Assembly (NCBI GenBank): GCA_003349885.1
Contig: QFXC01000011.1
Coordinates: 62,001-126,000 of the forward strand
Direction of reading: 5' to 3'
DNA from: an endosymbiont of Galathealinum brachiosum
Lineage (GTDB): Bacteria > Pseudomonadota > Gammaproteobacteria > SZUA-229
DNA length: 64,000 nt
The notes under the pieces are model-generated. The model worked only from the letters and a program-made list of their open reading frames with translations. It was not told the DNA's origin and ran no database searches. Shown one piece after another: positions 8,804 to 17,647 of the stretch (positions are counted from its first letter, which is position 1; the number at the start of each line of letters is the position of its first letter). The translations under genes and the position numbers were made by a program.

Positions 8804-9670
8804 TTATTCTATATTCTGCACCTGCTCGCGCATCTGTTCTATCAACACTTTCAACTCAACCGCTGCTTTGGTGGTTTCAATATCTGTTGATTTCGAACCC
8901 AGCGTATTTGCCTCTCGATTAAACTCCTGCATAATAAAATCTAATTTTCTTCCGACAGGCTCATCACGTTCTAATATTTTTTCAATTTCAATAAAATGAC
9001 TGTCAATTCTGTCAAGCTCTTCATCAATATCCATTTTTTGTGCAAGATACACTAGTTCCTGCTCAAGCCGGTCATTATCATAATCAGCATTTAATTCTAT
9101 TAATTTACTCTGAATTTTATGCCTGACCTGTTCTAAAATTTGTGGCCTGCGTTTTCTTTCACAGCTCACAATAATTTTCATTGTGCCACATCGTTCTTCG
9201 AGCATTAAACGCAAACGCTGGCCTTCGCTTTTACGCGATTCACTTAAATTAGCTAAAGCACCATCAAATAAAACAAGGGCGGCTTCAACAACAGGCTTCA
9301 GATTCTCTTCAGGCAACTCAAGCACACCAGGCCACTTCAAAACATCCAGCACATTCATTTCACTTGGCTGATGTAATTTTTTACTGATAATCTGACTGGC
9401 TTTCAAAACCTCATCTACATAAGCTTCATTAACCTTTAATTCAGCCAGCTGATCTAGTCTTGCTTTATAACGTAAATTGCACTCAATTTTTCCACGCTTA
9501 AGCTGCTTATTAAGACGAAGTCGCACTTCATTTTCAATGTTTCGCAATTCTTCCGGAAGTTTAATTATCGCATCAAGATAACGATGATTAACTGATCGTA
9601 GTTCCCATACAAGCGAACCCCATGATGCCTCTTCACTGCTTCTTGAAAACGCCGTCATACTACAAGTCAT
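8804..9670 (-). CDS. yicC: YicC family endoribonuclease-like protein
   Basis: This 288-aa protein matches YicC in length and layout: an N-terminal YicC domain starting MTCSMTAFSRSS, with WELRSVNHRYLDAIIKLPE, and a C-terminal DUF1732 region with ERDEPVGRKLDFIMQEFNRE and NTLGSKSTD. YicC proteins have been reported as endoribonucleases acting in RNA turnover. It is divergent from rph across a 128-bp region, the same pairing seen in E. coli. The shared upstream region contains a TATAAT element on the rph side. Confidence 0.93.
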   Translation of the reverse strand: MTCSMTAFSRSSEEASWGSLVWELRSVNHRYLDAIIKLPEELRNIENEVRLRLNKQLKRGKIECNLRYKARLDQLAELKVNEAYVDEVLKASQIISKKLHQPSEMNVLDVLKWPGVLELPEENLKPVVEAALVLFDGALANLSESRKSEGQRLRLMLEERCGTMKIIVSCERKRRPQILEQVRHKIQSKLIELNADYDNDRLEQELVYLAQKMDIDEELDRIDSHFIEIEKILERDEPVGRKLDFIMQEFNREANTLGSKSTDIETTKAAVELKVLIEQMREQVQNIE

Positions 9671-9765
9671 AAGTGCCCCCTTTTTGTTATTCTATGAGTG
9701 TATCACGTCATATCAATTCTGACGTTAAGACCTCTCTAAATATAGCTTGCGGCAGGTAAAAAACG

Positions 9766-9771
9766 TATAAT
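9766..9771 (+). promoter_or_regulatory. candidate -10 element upstream of rph
   Basis: A perfect TATAAT hexamer sits 27 bases upstream of the rph start codon, followed by an AAGG ribosome binding site. No convincing -35 hexamer lies 16-18 bases upstream (the region reads TAGCTT), so this is a suggestion only. Confidence 0.35.
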
Positions 9772-9798
9772 CCATCCAACTCATTTTAAGGCCATATT

Positions 9799-10515
9799 AT
9801 GCGACCCAGTAACCGCGAAGCAAATCAAATGCGTGAGGTAAAAGTCACTCGCAACTACACTATGCATGCTGAAGGCTCTGTATTAATTGAATTTGGCAAT
9901 ACAAAAGTATTATGTACGGCTTCGGTTGATAAAAAAGTTCCCGGCTGGTTGCGCGGTAAAGGCTCTGGCTGGGTAACAGCTGAATATGGCATGTTACCTC
10001 GTTCAACTGGATCACGTATGCGCCGTGAAGCATCGGGAGGCAAACAAGGTGGCCGCACAATGGAGATTCAACGTCTGATCTGACGCTCACTACGTGCAGC
10101 TATCGACCTGAAAATATTAGGTGAAAACATGGTCACGATTGATTGTGATGTTATTCAGGCAGACGGTGGGACACGCACCGCTTCAATCACCGGTGGATAT
10201 GTTGCATTAGCCGATGCAATACAGTTTATGATTGAAAATAAAACAATTAATAAAAATCCGTTACTCGGAAAAATGGCTTCTGTCTCTGTTGGTATCTATA
10301 ATGGCATACCGGTACTGGATCTTGATTATGATGAAGATTCCAATGCTGAAACCGATATGAATGTTGTAATGAATGATAAAGAAGCCTTTCTTGAAGTTCA
10401 GGGCACTGCAGAAGGTCACGCATTTAATCAGGACGAATTAAACGCCATGTTAGATCTGGCTAAAAAAGGCATTAATGAATTAATACAAATTCAACATAAG
10501 GCACTAGAAGCATGA
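9799..10515 (+). pseudogene. rph: RNase PH gene interrupted by an in-frame TGA at codon 95
   Basis: The frame from 9799 to 10515 would encode 238 aa, exactly the usual RNase PH length, if codon 95 (TGA at 10081-10083) were a sense codon. Upstream are [29 protein letters not shown] and [13 protein letters not shown]; downstream the frame continues [28 protein letters not shown] and AETDMNVVM. RNase PH trims tRNA 3' ends by phosphorolysis. The stop falls where relatives have Ala or Gly (LIARALRA in E. coli), so one base change from GGA would create it. The rest is undamaged and ends with ATGA overlapping rdgB. As read, only a 94-aa fragment is made. It could be a recent nonsense mutation or a sequencing error. 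Confidence 0.9.
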
Positions 10516-11111
10516 GTAAAATAGTTTTAGCTAGCGGTAATGCGGGTAAAGTTCTTGAGATCAATGAACTACTATCCGACCATGGTATTGATGTAATTCC
10601 TCAAACAGAATTTGATGTTCCCGAAGCAGTAGAAGACGGTTTAACCTTTGTTGAAAACGCACTTAAAAAAGCCAGGCACGCAGCAAAGTTAACTGGCCTG
10701 CCTGCCATTGCTGATGACTCAGGCATTGAAGTTGATGCATTAGATAAACGCCCTGGTATTTACTCAGCTCGTTATTCAGGGGAAGGTGCAACCGATACCA
10801 AAAACTATGAAAAGATGCTTGCTGAATTAAAAGACGTAAGTGAAGAAAAACGTTCAGCTCGTTACTGGTGCGTGATGGTTTATTTAGAAAGTGAAAACGA
10901 CCCAACACCAATTATTACTCAGGGCTCACTTGAGGGTAGAATTTTAACTGCTCCAAAAGGTGACGGTGGTTTTGGCTACGACCCGATTTTCTGGTTACCG
11001 GAACAACAATGTACAGCGGCGGAATTGAGCATGGAAGAGAAAAATAAAATTAGTCATAGAGCAATTGCATTAAATGCATTAGCTCGAAAACTGACCAGCA
11101 AAATGATTTAA
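10512..11111 (+). CDS. rdgB: XTP/dITP pyrophosphatase (RdgB/HAM1)
   Basis: This 199-aa house-cleaning enzyme hydrolyses ITP, dITP and XTP to monophosphates, keeping deaminated purines out of nucleic acids. HAM1 motifs are all visible: [13 protein letters not shown] at the N-terminus, [11 protein letters not shown] with the catalytic acidic residue, GKDG-type [13 protein letters not shown], and the C-terminal [11 protein letters not shown]. The start codon overlaps the rph stop (ATGA), so its translation may depend on ribosomes completing rph, which the rph nonsense codon would reduce. Confidence 0.95.
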   Translation: MSKIVLASGNAGKVLEINELLSDHGIDVIPQTEFDVPEAVEDGLTFVENALKKARHAAKLTGLPAIADDSGIEVDALDKRPGIYSARYSGEGATDTKNYEKMLAELKDVSEEKRSARYWCVMVYLESENDPTPIITQGSLEGRILTAPKGDGGFGYDPIFWLPEQQCTAAELSMEEKNKISHRAIALNALARKLTSKMI

Positions 11112-11122
11112 ATTATCTGATC

Positions 11123-11189
11123 TGTAGGAGCGTAACTTTAACGCTTTATTTTACGTCAAACTTTCGCAAGCTAAAGCTACGCTCTTACA
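11123..11189. repeat. REP-like imperfect palindrome
   Basis: The arms read TGTAGGAGCGTAACTTTA (from 11123) and, as reverse complement of the right arm ending at 11189, TGTAAGAGCGTAGCTTTA: 16 of 18 positions pair, around a loop of about 31 bases. The TGTAGGAGCG head is like that of REP elements of Pseudomonas and relatives. It lies between rdgB and the next gene. I saw no second copy in this window. Confidence 0.6.
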
Positions 11190-11293
11190 AAAAACAGTTT
11201 CATTTACCCGGGGAAAGACCTTGCTTTTAAAGTCTGTCACCTGTTTTGATTCCACACAAGCATTTATCTATAACAAACTTACATATAAACACC

Positions 11294-11782
11294 ATGACCA
11301 TACTCACCTGTGCCGACATTGATCTCACTAATCTTCAAAACCTTCTGAGTAAATATAATTTAATTCTTCACACTATTGAAGACAATAAAGTAATTCCTGG
11401 TAGCTGGTTTGGTGATTCAGAAGCCGGCATTATAAAAAATAATTTATATATCCGCATGGATACACCCGTGCATTCTGCATTACATGAATCCTGTCATTAT
11501 ATTTGCATGGATCCCGAGCGACGACAAAATTTACATACGGATGCGGGTGGTGATTATGATGAAGAAAATGGGGTTTGTTATTTGTCTATCTTACTCAGTG
11601 AATATATAGATGGGTTCGGACAGGAACGTATGTTCAGTGATATGGATGAATGGGGTTATACATTTCGCTTAGGCTCGAGCAAAGCATGGTTCGAAGATGA
11701 TGCTGAGGACGCTTTTGAGTGGTTAGTGGAGTGCAAAATAATTAATAACAAACAAAACACTTTATGGAATATTAGACAATAA
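11294..11782 (+). CDS. conserved-type hypothetical protein with HExxH motif
   Basis: From the ATG at 11294 this gives 162 aa; an upstream TTG at 11246 would add 16. I do not recognise the family. The notable feature is HSALHESCHYICMD at about residues 79-92, which has the HExxH spacing of zinc metalloproteases (HESCH), followed by an acidic segment (GGDYDEENG) that could supply a third ligand. There is no signal peptide or membrane segment, so a cytoplasmic protein is expected. No clear ribosome binding site is seen. It is monocistronic and followed by a strong terminator. A metallopeptidase-like fold is possible but unproven. Confidence 0.6.
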   Translation: MTILTCADIDLTNLQNLLSKYNLILHTIEDNKVIPGSWFGDSEAGIIKNNLYIRMDTPVHSALHESCHYICMDPERRQNLHTDAGGDYDEENGVCYLSILLSEYIDGFGQERMFSDMDEWGYTFRLGSSKAWFEDDAEDAFEWLVECKIINNKQNTLWNIRQ

Positions 11783-11811
11783 AAAAGGGCAGATTAAATC
11801 TGCCCTTTTTT
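11781..11811. terminator. bidirectional rho-independent terminator
   Basis: A perfect 9-bp stem GGGCAGATT / AATCTGCCC is flanked by A6 on the left and T6 on the right, so it works in both directions. It lies between two convergent genes (the HExxH protein and the GDSL lipoprotein). Confidence 0.92.
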
Positions 11812-11830
11812 ATTTAAAACACTATTTCAT

Positions 11831-13333
11831 TTACTTAAGAAATATTGTTGTTCTTTCACCTGGATCAACAGGTGGGATATTTGCACCAAAACCCGTGTTA
11901 ATTACATCGATAATTTCATTTGCAATTATCGCGTAACCACGCGCAGTTGGATGAACGCCATCTAAAGAAAATGCGCCACCTGTTGCATAGGTTGACGCCA
12001 CCGAACCGGTTCCATAATCATAACCAGACGCTTGAATACCCGCCATAACTGCTGCTGAATCAAAGAAGACCAAATTTTCATCTGCATCGGCTGCTGCTTG
12101 TATTGTAGCATTAAATGCTAAACGCGCTGTTTCAATTGCCTGTATTTCTGATGGGATTAAAACATCACTGTCTTCTAAAGGCTGACTCACACCCCATACA
12201 GCAGTAGGGCCTGTATCTTCTGTACCAATCTTGGAACTGGTAGTTAAGACCAGTAAATCATTTGCATTTGCCTGCCTTATACTTGGTAGTCCACCTGCTG
12301 ATAAATCAGTTAAGTCCTCATCAGAAATCAATACTGCATTTTGCCCTGCAGCAAATGAAATCGTTCTTAGGTCAGCTTCTTCTTGTGTAATCGTTACACC
12401 TATTTGCGACTGGATACCAAAGTTATAATCATCAAATCCACCGCCACCAAGCCCTGCCATTAAAGCATCTGCTGTAGCCTGATCCAAAGGAACCGCATTA
12501 AATGGTACCGTAGTGAAATATGGAATAGTTGATACATCAGGAATATTAACTAATACACCTTTTGCATCAGGACTACCAGCATCAATTGCCGCTATTATCG
12601 CTCCATAAGCAGCATCGAAAGTACCTGTTGGAGTAATTGGATCAGAGTCATCACCACCAGAAGTTGCATAACCTAATACATCATTATTACCAATCCATAA
12701 TGTATAAAATGTCGGTATTTGTGCAACCACGTCTTCAATTAAAGTCCTCGTATTAGAAGCTATATCTGTTGAAAAACGGACAAAATATGGATTTGCAGTT
12801 GCTGGTGGCCCTGCTGCCAAACCTGCCGCTTCACCATAACCTGGCGCTAATGAAAGATGAAATGATTTAGCACCTGGCACACCCATATTATTAAAGGCAG
12901 TACCATTCAAGCCAGATCCAATAACTTCTGTTGTTGGAGTGCCTGCAATAGGACCAGGGCTTGAAATCTCTGCATCTAATACCAGTCGATTAGCAAAATC
13001 TGGATTTGGCACGCTATTAAAAAGTAAGCCACCCAAATTATCACTAACCAAAGGCTGAGTAAAAGCACCACCACCAACCAATGCAAACTGTTCTGCTAAT
13101 ACCGCAGGAAATGAGTTTTCTTGGCCTGATAAGTAAAGCGCACTATCCGCATAACCCGCGGTTAATGAATCACCAAGACTTACAAATTTTGTAAAATCAG
13201 CACTACCGCTACTATAAGAAGCAGTATCACCAACTTTGTTACTAAAATCGCTATCACAGGCTGAAATAACGGTACTGGCAATGGTTACACTTGCCACTTT
13301 AAGAATTGTGTTTTTCCAATTTAATTTTTTCAT
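11831..13333 (-). CDS. SGNH/GDSL-type lipase/esterase lipoprotein
   Basis: From the ATG at 13333 this is a 500-aa secreted protein beginning MKKLNWKN with a lipoprotein signal ending VISAC. SGNH hydrolase blocks are visible: block I FVSLGDSLTAGYAD with the nucleophile Ser, block III WIGNNDVLGYA (Gly and Asn of the oxyanion hole), and block V LDGVHPTARGYAI with the catalytic Asp/His. These enzymes cleave carboxyl esters such as lipids. Alternative starts at 13342 and 13381 exist; 13333 gives the cleanest signal and a GGA 4-5 bases upstream. It directly follows the FadL-type gene, so the pair may release and import fatty acids. Confidence 0.88.
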   Translation of the reverse strand: MKKLNWKNTILKVASVTIASTVISACDSDFSNKVGDTASYSSGSADFTKFVSLGDSLTAGYADSALYLSGQENSFPAVLAEQFALVGGGAFTQPLVSDNLGGLLFNSVPNPDFANRLVLDAEISSPGPIAGTPTTEVIGSGLNGTAFNNMGVPGAKSFHLSLAPGYGEAAGLAAGPPATANPYFVRFSTDIASNTRTLIEDVVAQIPTFYTLWIGNNDVLGYATSGGDDSDPITPTGTFDAAYGAIIAAIDAGSPDAKGVLVNIPDVSTIPYFTTVPFNAVPLDQATADALMAGLGGGGFDDYNFGIQSQIGVTITQEEADLRTISFAAGQNAVLISDEDLTDLSAGGLPSIRQANANDLLVLTTSSKIGTEDTGPTAVWGVSQPLEDSDVLIPSEIQAIETARLAFNATIQAAADADENLVFFDSAAVMAGIQASGYDYGTGSVASTYATGGAFSLDGVHPTARGYAIIANEIIDVINTGFGANIPPVDPGERTTIFLK

Positions 13334-13352
13334 ATTTTCCATATCCGTTATC

Positions 13353-14612
13353 TTAGAATTTATAGTTAACGCCAAAACCAAGCGTTATAACTGATGAAAG
13401 GTAATCGCCACCAAATGAACTGGTGCTACCGTCAGAATTGATAATGTGATCATATGAACCATTAAATTCTTCGAACATTAATACCAATAAGGAAAAATCC
13501 AGGTCTAGCTGTTTATTAACCGCATAACTACCACCTGCCGTTAAACCAATAGAATCATTACGTGGTGTTTCTGGTGCGAAATAACCAGCTTCAACGGGTG
13601 TTTTATCAAAGTAGATGCCGCCACGTAAAACAATGGCGTCATTTAACGCATGCTGCGCACCAAATCGATAAACATTTGAATCACTATAATTTCTTGCATT
13701 TATAGATGACTGACCATTTCCAAAATCTATGTCCAGACTTTCATATGCAGACCATTGAGTTCGAGTGATATCGAATGCAAGTATCGTTTTACTATCCAGA
13801 TCATAAGCAACACCAACGGTTATCTCAGCTGGTAGAACAAGATCTGCATTAAATGTGGTTGGACTTGTAAAGGTTGACTGTAACGAGCCTGGAATATTGC
13901 TAAATGTGGCGGGTTCATTTCTCGCCTCCATTGTTGCTTCAGAACGATAACTCACACCCACCGAAAGCTCATCTGTTGGTTTAGCGAGGAAACCAAGATT
14001 GAAATTCCAGTCGCTTACACCCTCTGCTTTAACCGTAACATTCGAACGATCGCCATTTGCATCAACTGTTGAAGTATTTAGATTACGATTAAACTCTACG
14101 TCACCGCTTATATATGACAACCCTAAACCGACACTGTATTTATCATTAATTTTATACGATACCGTTGGTTGAATATAAATCGCTTTCAATTCTATATTGT
14201 TGACCAGATGAGAACCCGCCCAGTCGGTTGGCCATTCAACCGTGTTTCCATACGGTGTATATAAACCTAAACCAAAATGAAACTTATCGTCATATTTTTT
14301 TGTGTAGTAAAGGCCGACAGGTGTACCAATTGGATTATCTGTTTTAGCCGATGTATTGGTTTGTTGATTTTGATATTCAGTATCACCGCTAATTAGCGTA
14401 ATACCTGCCGTTATATTCGAGTCAGACTCAAGAAATGACATGGCGGCTGGATTAAAGAAAACAACTTCAGCACTTTCTGACATCGCGACACCAGTATGCC
14501 CCATACCTAAAGCTTGTTGTCCCTGAAGCGCTACTCGATAGCCTCCAGAAAAAGCACTGGTTGATATACACAAACCTGTGACCGTTAAGAGAGTTTTTTT
14601 CATATTCTGCAT
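13353..14612 (-). CDS. FadL-type outer membrane fatty acid transporter
   Basis: This 419-aa protein has a signal peptide (MQNMKKTLLTVTGLC...SAFS) and the FadL N-terminal hatch pattern SGGYRVALQGQQALGMGHTG and VVFFNPAAMSFL. The remainder is beta-rich and ends in an aromatic residue (NYKF), as expected for an outer-membrane barrel. FadL proteins pass long-chain fatty acids or other hydrophobic compounds by lateral diffusion. AAGGA eight bases upstream supports the ATG at 14612. The GDSL lipoprotein gene starts about 20 bp after its stop, and thioesterase and acyl-CoA synthetase genes lie just upstream on the same strand. Confidence 0.9.
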   Translation of the reverse strand: MQNMKKTLLTVTGLCISTSAFSGGYRVALQGQQALGMGHTGVAMSESAEVVFFNPAAMSFLESDSNITAGITLISGDTEYQNQQTNTSAKTDNPIGTPVGLYYTKKYDDKFHFGLGLYTPYGNTVEWPTDWAGSHLVNNIELKAIYIQPTVSYKINDKYSVGLGLSYISGDVEFNRNLNTSTVDANGDRSNVTVKAEGVSDWNFNLGFLAKPTDELSVGVSYRSEATMEARNEPATFSNIPGSLQSTFTSPTTFNADLVLPAEITVGVAYDLDSKTILAFDITRTQWSAYESLDIDFGNGQSSINARNYSDSNVYRFGAQHALNDAIVLRGGIYFDKTPVEAGYFAPETPRNDSIGLTAGGSYAVNKQLDLDFSLLVLMFEEFNGSYDHIINSDGSTSSFGGDYLSSVITLGFGVNYKF

Positions 14613-14716
14613 TACTTTTCCTTTCCGTTGCTATCGCAAACATATGCTTTTTTATAATTTACACAAGAATCTTAAAGAATCTACGTATTTATACTATTTT
14701 TGTCAATTGATTAAGA

Positions 14717-15112
14717 CTAAACCTTAGGCACTGCTCGTGGTTTCCCTCTTTCATCAATCGCCACATACACCAAACTGGCTTCTGTAACAGCCATGGTGGT
14801 AACAACACCCTTCACCATATGCTGCGCGTAAACTTCTACATGCACCGTTATAGATGTTCGCCCCACTTTAACCACCTCGGCATAACAACTCAGTAAATCA
14901 CCTGCAAACACGGGTTTTTTAAACTCAAATGAGTCAACCGCACGAGTAACGATAGAACCACCCGCACGCTCTGCAGCGGGGATACTTCCGGCAATATCAA
15001 CCTGAGACATTATCCATCCACCAAAAACGGTACCGCCCTGATTGAGATCTGACGGCATTGCCGGCACACGAATCACGGGGATTTTATTTTCTGGCAACAC
15101 ATCTTGTGGCAT
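14717..15112 (-). CDS. acyl-CoA thioesterase, YciA type (hotdog fold)
   Basis: This 131-aa single hotdog domain contains MPSDLNQGGTVFGGWIMSQV, in which the Asn/Asp and the Gly-rich start of the central helix form the CoA-thioester active site. VDSFEFKKPVFAGDLLSCYAEV follows. It matches YciA-type acyl-CoA thioesterases, which hydrolyse a broad range of acyl-CoAs in the cytoplasm. It lies between the acyl-CoA synthetase (upstream, 86 bp) and fadL-like genes, all on the minus strand, so it fits an acyl-CoA turnover set. Confidence 0.9.
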   Translation of the reverse strand: MPQDVLPENKIPVIRVPAMPSDLNQGGTVFGGWIMSQVDIAGSIPAAERAGGSIVTRAVDSFEFKKPVFAGDLLSCYAEVVKVGRTSITVHVEVYAQHMVKGVVTTMAVTEASLVYVAIDERGKPRAVPKV

Positions 15113-15198
15113 TATTTAAAACTCTGGCTGATTCTACTGTTTTATTAAGATACTTATATGACCTTTCTCAAGTCCAGTTAAGATGAGAAAATCAACTT

Positions 15199-17007
15199 TC
15201 ACCGACGATCATTATATAATGCTTCAATTTCTTCAGAGTATCGTTCCATAACTTTTGGACGTTTAATTTTAAGTGTTGGCGTTAATAAACCACCGTCAAC
15301 TGTCCATGGCTCAAGCGTTATATGCGCTCTGCGAATTTTTGCATAACCGGGAAAATCTTTAAGTCGGGTTGAAACACGGCCGAGTATGGCTTTTTCAATA
15401 TTACGCTGTGAAAAAGCATCTGGAGATTCCGGATGAATATTCAATGTCACCGCCATATCAGCCCACGCATCTGGATCCAGTACTAATACTGCAGAGAGAA
15501 ATGCACGTGCCTCACCAATAATCATGACCTGCTCGAATAATGAATCCAGCGCAATGGCCATTTCCATATCATTTGGTGGAATTTTTTCACCATTAGCCAG
15601 TACCATGATATCTTTTAATCGGCCGGTGATATAAGCATGACCGTCATCATCAATGCGCGCTTTATCACCACTTTTTAACCAGCCGTCTTTGGTGAACGAA
15701 TCTTTTGTTGCCTGTTCATTCTTCCAGTAACCTATCATTGAACAGGAACCATGACTTTGTAACTCATCATTTTCACCAATACGTACTTCTGTATTCGGCA
15801 CAACCGTACCAATACTGGAAGGGATATTATCTTCTATACGATTTACGCACACGATAGGACTTGATTCGGTTAAACCATAACCCTGCACCAGCGGCAAACC
15901 TAAACCAATAAATAATTTAGCTACATCCTCAGAAAGTGCCGCACCACCACAAATAGCCAAGCGTAATTCGCCTCCCAGCTTTTCCAGTACTTTAGAAGCA
16001 ACTAATTTATCTAATGTAGACCAGAGCATAAGTTTGGGATGCCAACCAGCACGCCCCTGATCATATAAAAACTTACGCCAGCCTACATTAACAGCCATAT
16101 TAAATAAGGTTTTTGCTATTAATGATTTTTGTTTCAAACCATCCTGTATTTTTCCGTACACACGTTCATATATGCGCGGAACAGAAACCAGCGTAGTTGG
16201 ATGGATATTCTGTAAATCTTCTCCAAGTAGTGCGATAGAACGCGCATAAACAACTTCTGCACCAAGGATAATTGGCAGATAGTAACCCGCTGTTCTCTCC
16301 AGCATATGAGATAAAGGTAAAAAAGAAAGAAAACGCTCGCCTGATTGCCACTGATTACATGATGAAGCAGCAAAAGCATTAGATAGTATATTTCGATGCG
16401 ACAGCATTACGCCTTTTGATCGCCCCGTTGTACCAGAGGTATAAACAATTGATGCTAAATCATCCAGGTTTGTTTCCTTCGTCTGTAACTCCCCACTCAA
16501 ACCAAACGTCCAGTCAGACAATGACTCCAGCAAACTATCATCAGGCTCATCATCTTCTGATATGCGTTTTAAACTGATAATACGTTGCAAACCACCCAGG
16601 TCAACTTCAGCTTTTAACAGACGATTCCATTGTGGACGATCCTGTACAAATAAAATTTTAATTTCAGCATGGTTAATAATATAAGCCACGTTATCAGGTC
16701 GATCATCAACATAAAGTGGAACCGTCACCAGACCCAAACCCAGTGCAGCCTGATCAAACACCACCCACTCACGACTGTTTTTTACCATAATGGCAACTTT
16801 GTCACCGGGCTGTAAATCATCTTTAATAAATGCAGCCTGCCAGCGGGCAATTTCATTTGCCATTTCCTGCCAACTGGATTCAGTCCATTTCTGGCTAGCG
16901 ATATCATATTGTCGGTATGCCGCAGCATCAGGGGTTCTATTTAGGCGCTCACGAAACAGACCGTGAAGACTGTGCACGTCTGATTCTTGAATAAGTTCTA
17001 TTTCCAT
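15199..17007 (-). CDS. long-chain acyl-CoA synthetase (AMP-forming)
   Basis: This 602-aa ANL-superfamily enzyme activates fatty acids to acyl-CoA through an acyl-AMP. Motifs are the P-loop-like SIVYTSGTTGRSKGVMLSH, the FLSFLPLSHMLERT segment, GYGLTESSPIV, and the hinge region SGDKARIDDDGHAYITGRLK. The architecture is that of the long (about 600-aa) bacterial FadD15-like acyl-CoA ligases. No membrane segment is evident. It starts about 120 bp downstream of the tlpA-like stop, with a Fur-box-like sequence in between. It may supply acyl-CoA from imported fatty acids or recycle free fatty acids. Confidence 0.92.
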   Translation of the reverse strand: MEIELIQESDVHSLHGLFRERLNRTPDAAAYRQYDIASQKWTESSWQEMANEIARWQAAFIKDDLQPGDKVAIMVKNSREWVVFDQAALGLGLVTVPLYVDDRPDNVAYIINHAEIKILFVQDRPQWNRLLKAEVDLGGLQRIISLKRISEDDEPDDSLLESLSDWTFGLSGELQTKETNLDDLASIVYTSGTTGRSKGVMLSHRNILSNAFAASSCNQWQSGERFLSFLPLSHMLERTAGYYLPIILGAEVVYARSIALLGEDLQNIHPTTLVSVPRIYERVYGKIQDGLKQKSLIAKTLFNMAVNVGWRKFLYDQGRAGWHPKLMLWSTLDKLVASKVLEKLGGELRLAICGGAALSEDVAKLFIGLGLPLVQGYGLTESSPIVCVNRIEDNIPSSIGTVVPNTEVRIGENDELQSHGSCSMIGYWKNEQATKDSFTKDGWLKSGDKARIDDDGHAYITGRLKDIMVLANGEKIPPNDMEMAIALDSLFEQVMIIGEARAFLSAVLVLDPDAWADMAVTLNIHPESPDAFSQRNIEKAILGRVSTRLKDFPGYAKIRRAHITLEPWTVDGGLLTPTLKIKRPKVMERYSEEIEALYNDRR

Positions 17008-17046
17008 GTATCTAACAACCCTGTTTTATAATTTATTTATAATTTT

Positions 17047-17058
17047 TAATGATTATCA
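17047..17058 (-). promoter_or_regulatory. Fur-box-like sequence upstream of the acyl-CoA synthetase
   Basis: On the minus strand this reads TGATAATCATTA, identical to the central 12 bases of the 19-bp E. coli Fur consensus; over 19 bases I count 13 matches. It lies about 40 bases upstream of the acyl-CoA synthetase start. AT-rich sequence makes chance matches likely. Confidence 0.25.
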
Positions 17059-17125
17059 CTGCTTTTTTGCAGTTTTTCCAGTTACGATTCATTTTCTTAC
17101 AAATGCTTTTTAACTGACGAAAAAG

Positions 17126-17647
17126 CTACTCCAGCCACCATAACCTTAATCTTAGGCCAATTTCAGAAGTATATCCTTTTTCAATGAACTGAATTACACC
17201 CTGTGGATCAATAATAAAACTCGACGGCACGGCTTTCACACCATAAACTTTAGCCCATTCACCATCTTCATCCACTATCACCGGCATACTCAACCCTTTA
17301 TCCGCAAGATACGCCCTTACCTGCACATCTGTTTCGCTCCACGATGCGATTGTAATTACCTGATAGTCTCCAACCAGATTAGCGATATTTGAATTTTCAA
17401 ACTGACAAACAGGACACCAGGTTGCCCAGAAATGCACCAGAACCGGCTTCGACTGGTACTCCCTCAAGTCAAACTTTTCTCCTTCAAGCGTAGTTGCAAT
17501 AATTACCGGAGCACTTCCCTGAATATTATCTACTGATTGCCACGCACGAATAGATAAATAAATGAGTAAAAAAATTAATACCTGAAAGATTAAACGTATA
17601 AATTTATTTTTTTTATATATCTGTTTAGCGTTAGCAAGAAAAATCAT
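17126..17647 (-). CDS. membrane-anchored TlpA/ResA-like thioredoxin
   Basis: This 173-aa protein has an uncleaved N-terminal anchor (about residues 18-34) and a thioredoxin fold facing the periplasm. It contains VLVHFWATWCPVCQFE, with the active-site CxxC at Cys78 and Cys81, and the cis-proline region VKAVPSSFIIDPQG. The family covers ResA, TlpA and ScsD-like reductases that act on periplasmic disulfides, for example in cytochrome c maturation. Its start overlaps the cmoB stop by four bases (ATGA), so it is translationally coupled to a tRNA modification gene, an arrangement with no obvious functional logic. Confidence 0.88.
   Translation of the reverse strand: MIFLANAKQIYKKNKFIRLIFQVLIFLLIYLSIRAWQSVDNIQGSAPVIIATTLEGEKFDLREYQSKPVLVHFWATWCPVCQFENSNIANLVGDYQVITIASWSETDVQVRAYLADKGLSMPVIVDEDGEWAKVYGVKAVPSSFIIDPQGVIQFIEKGYTSEIGLRLRLWWLE

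Noticed and set aside
10081..10083. Possible recoding (selenocysteine or alternative code) at the rph TGA
   Set aside because: TGA ends several other genes here, including rph itself and cmoB. No bacterial SECIS-like hairpin is evident right after the codon, and relatives have Ala/Gly, not Cys, at this position.
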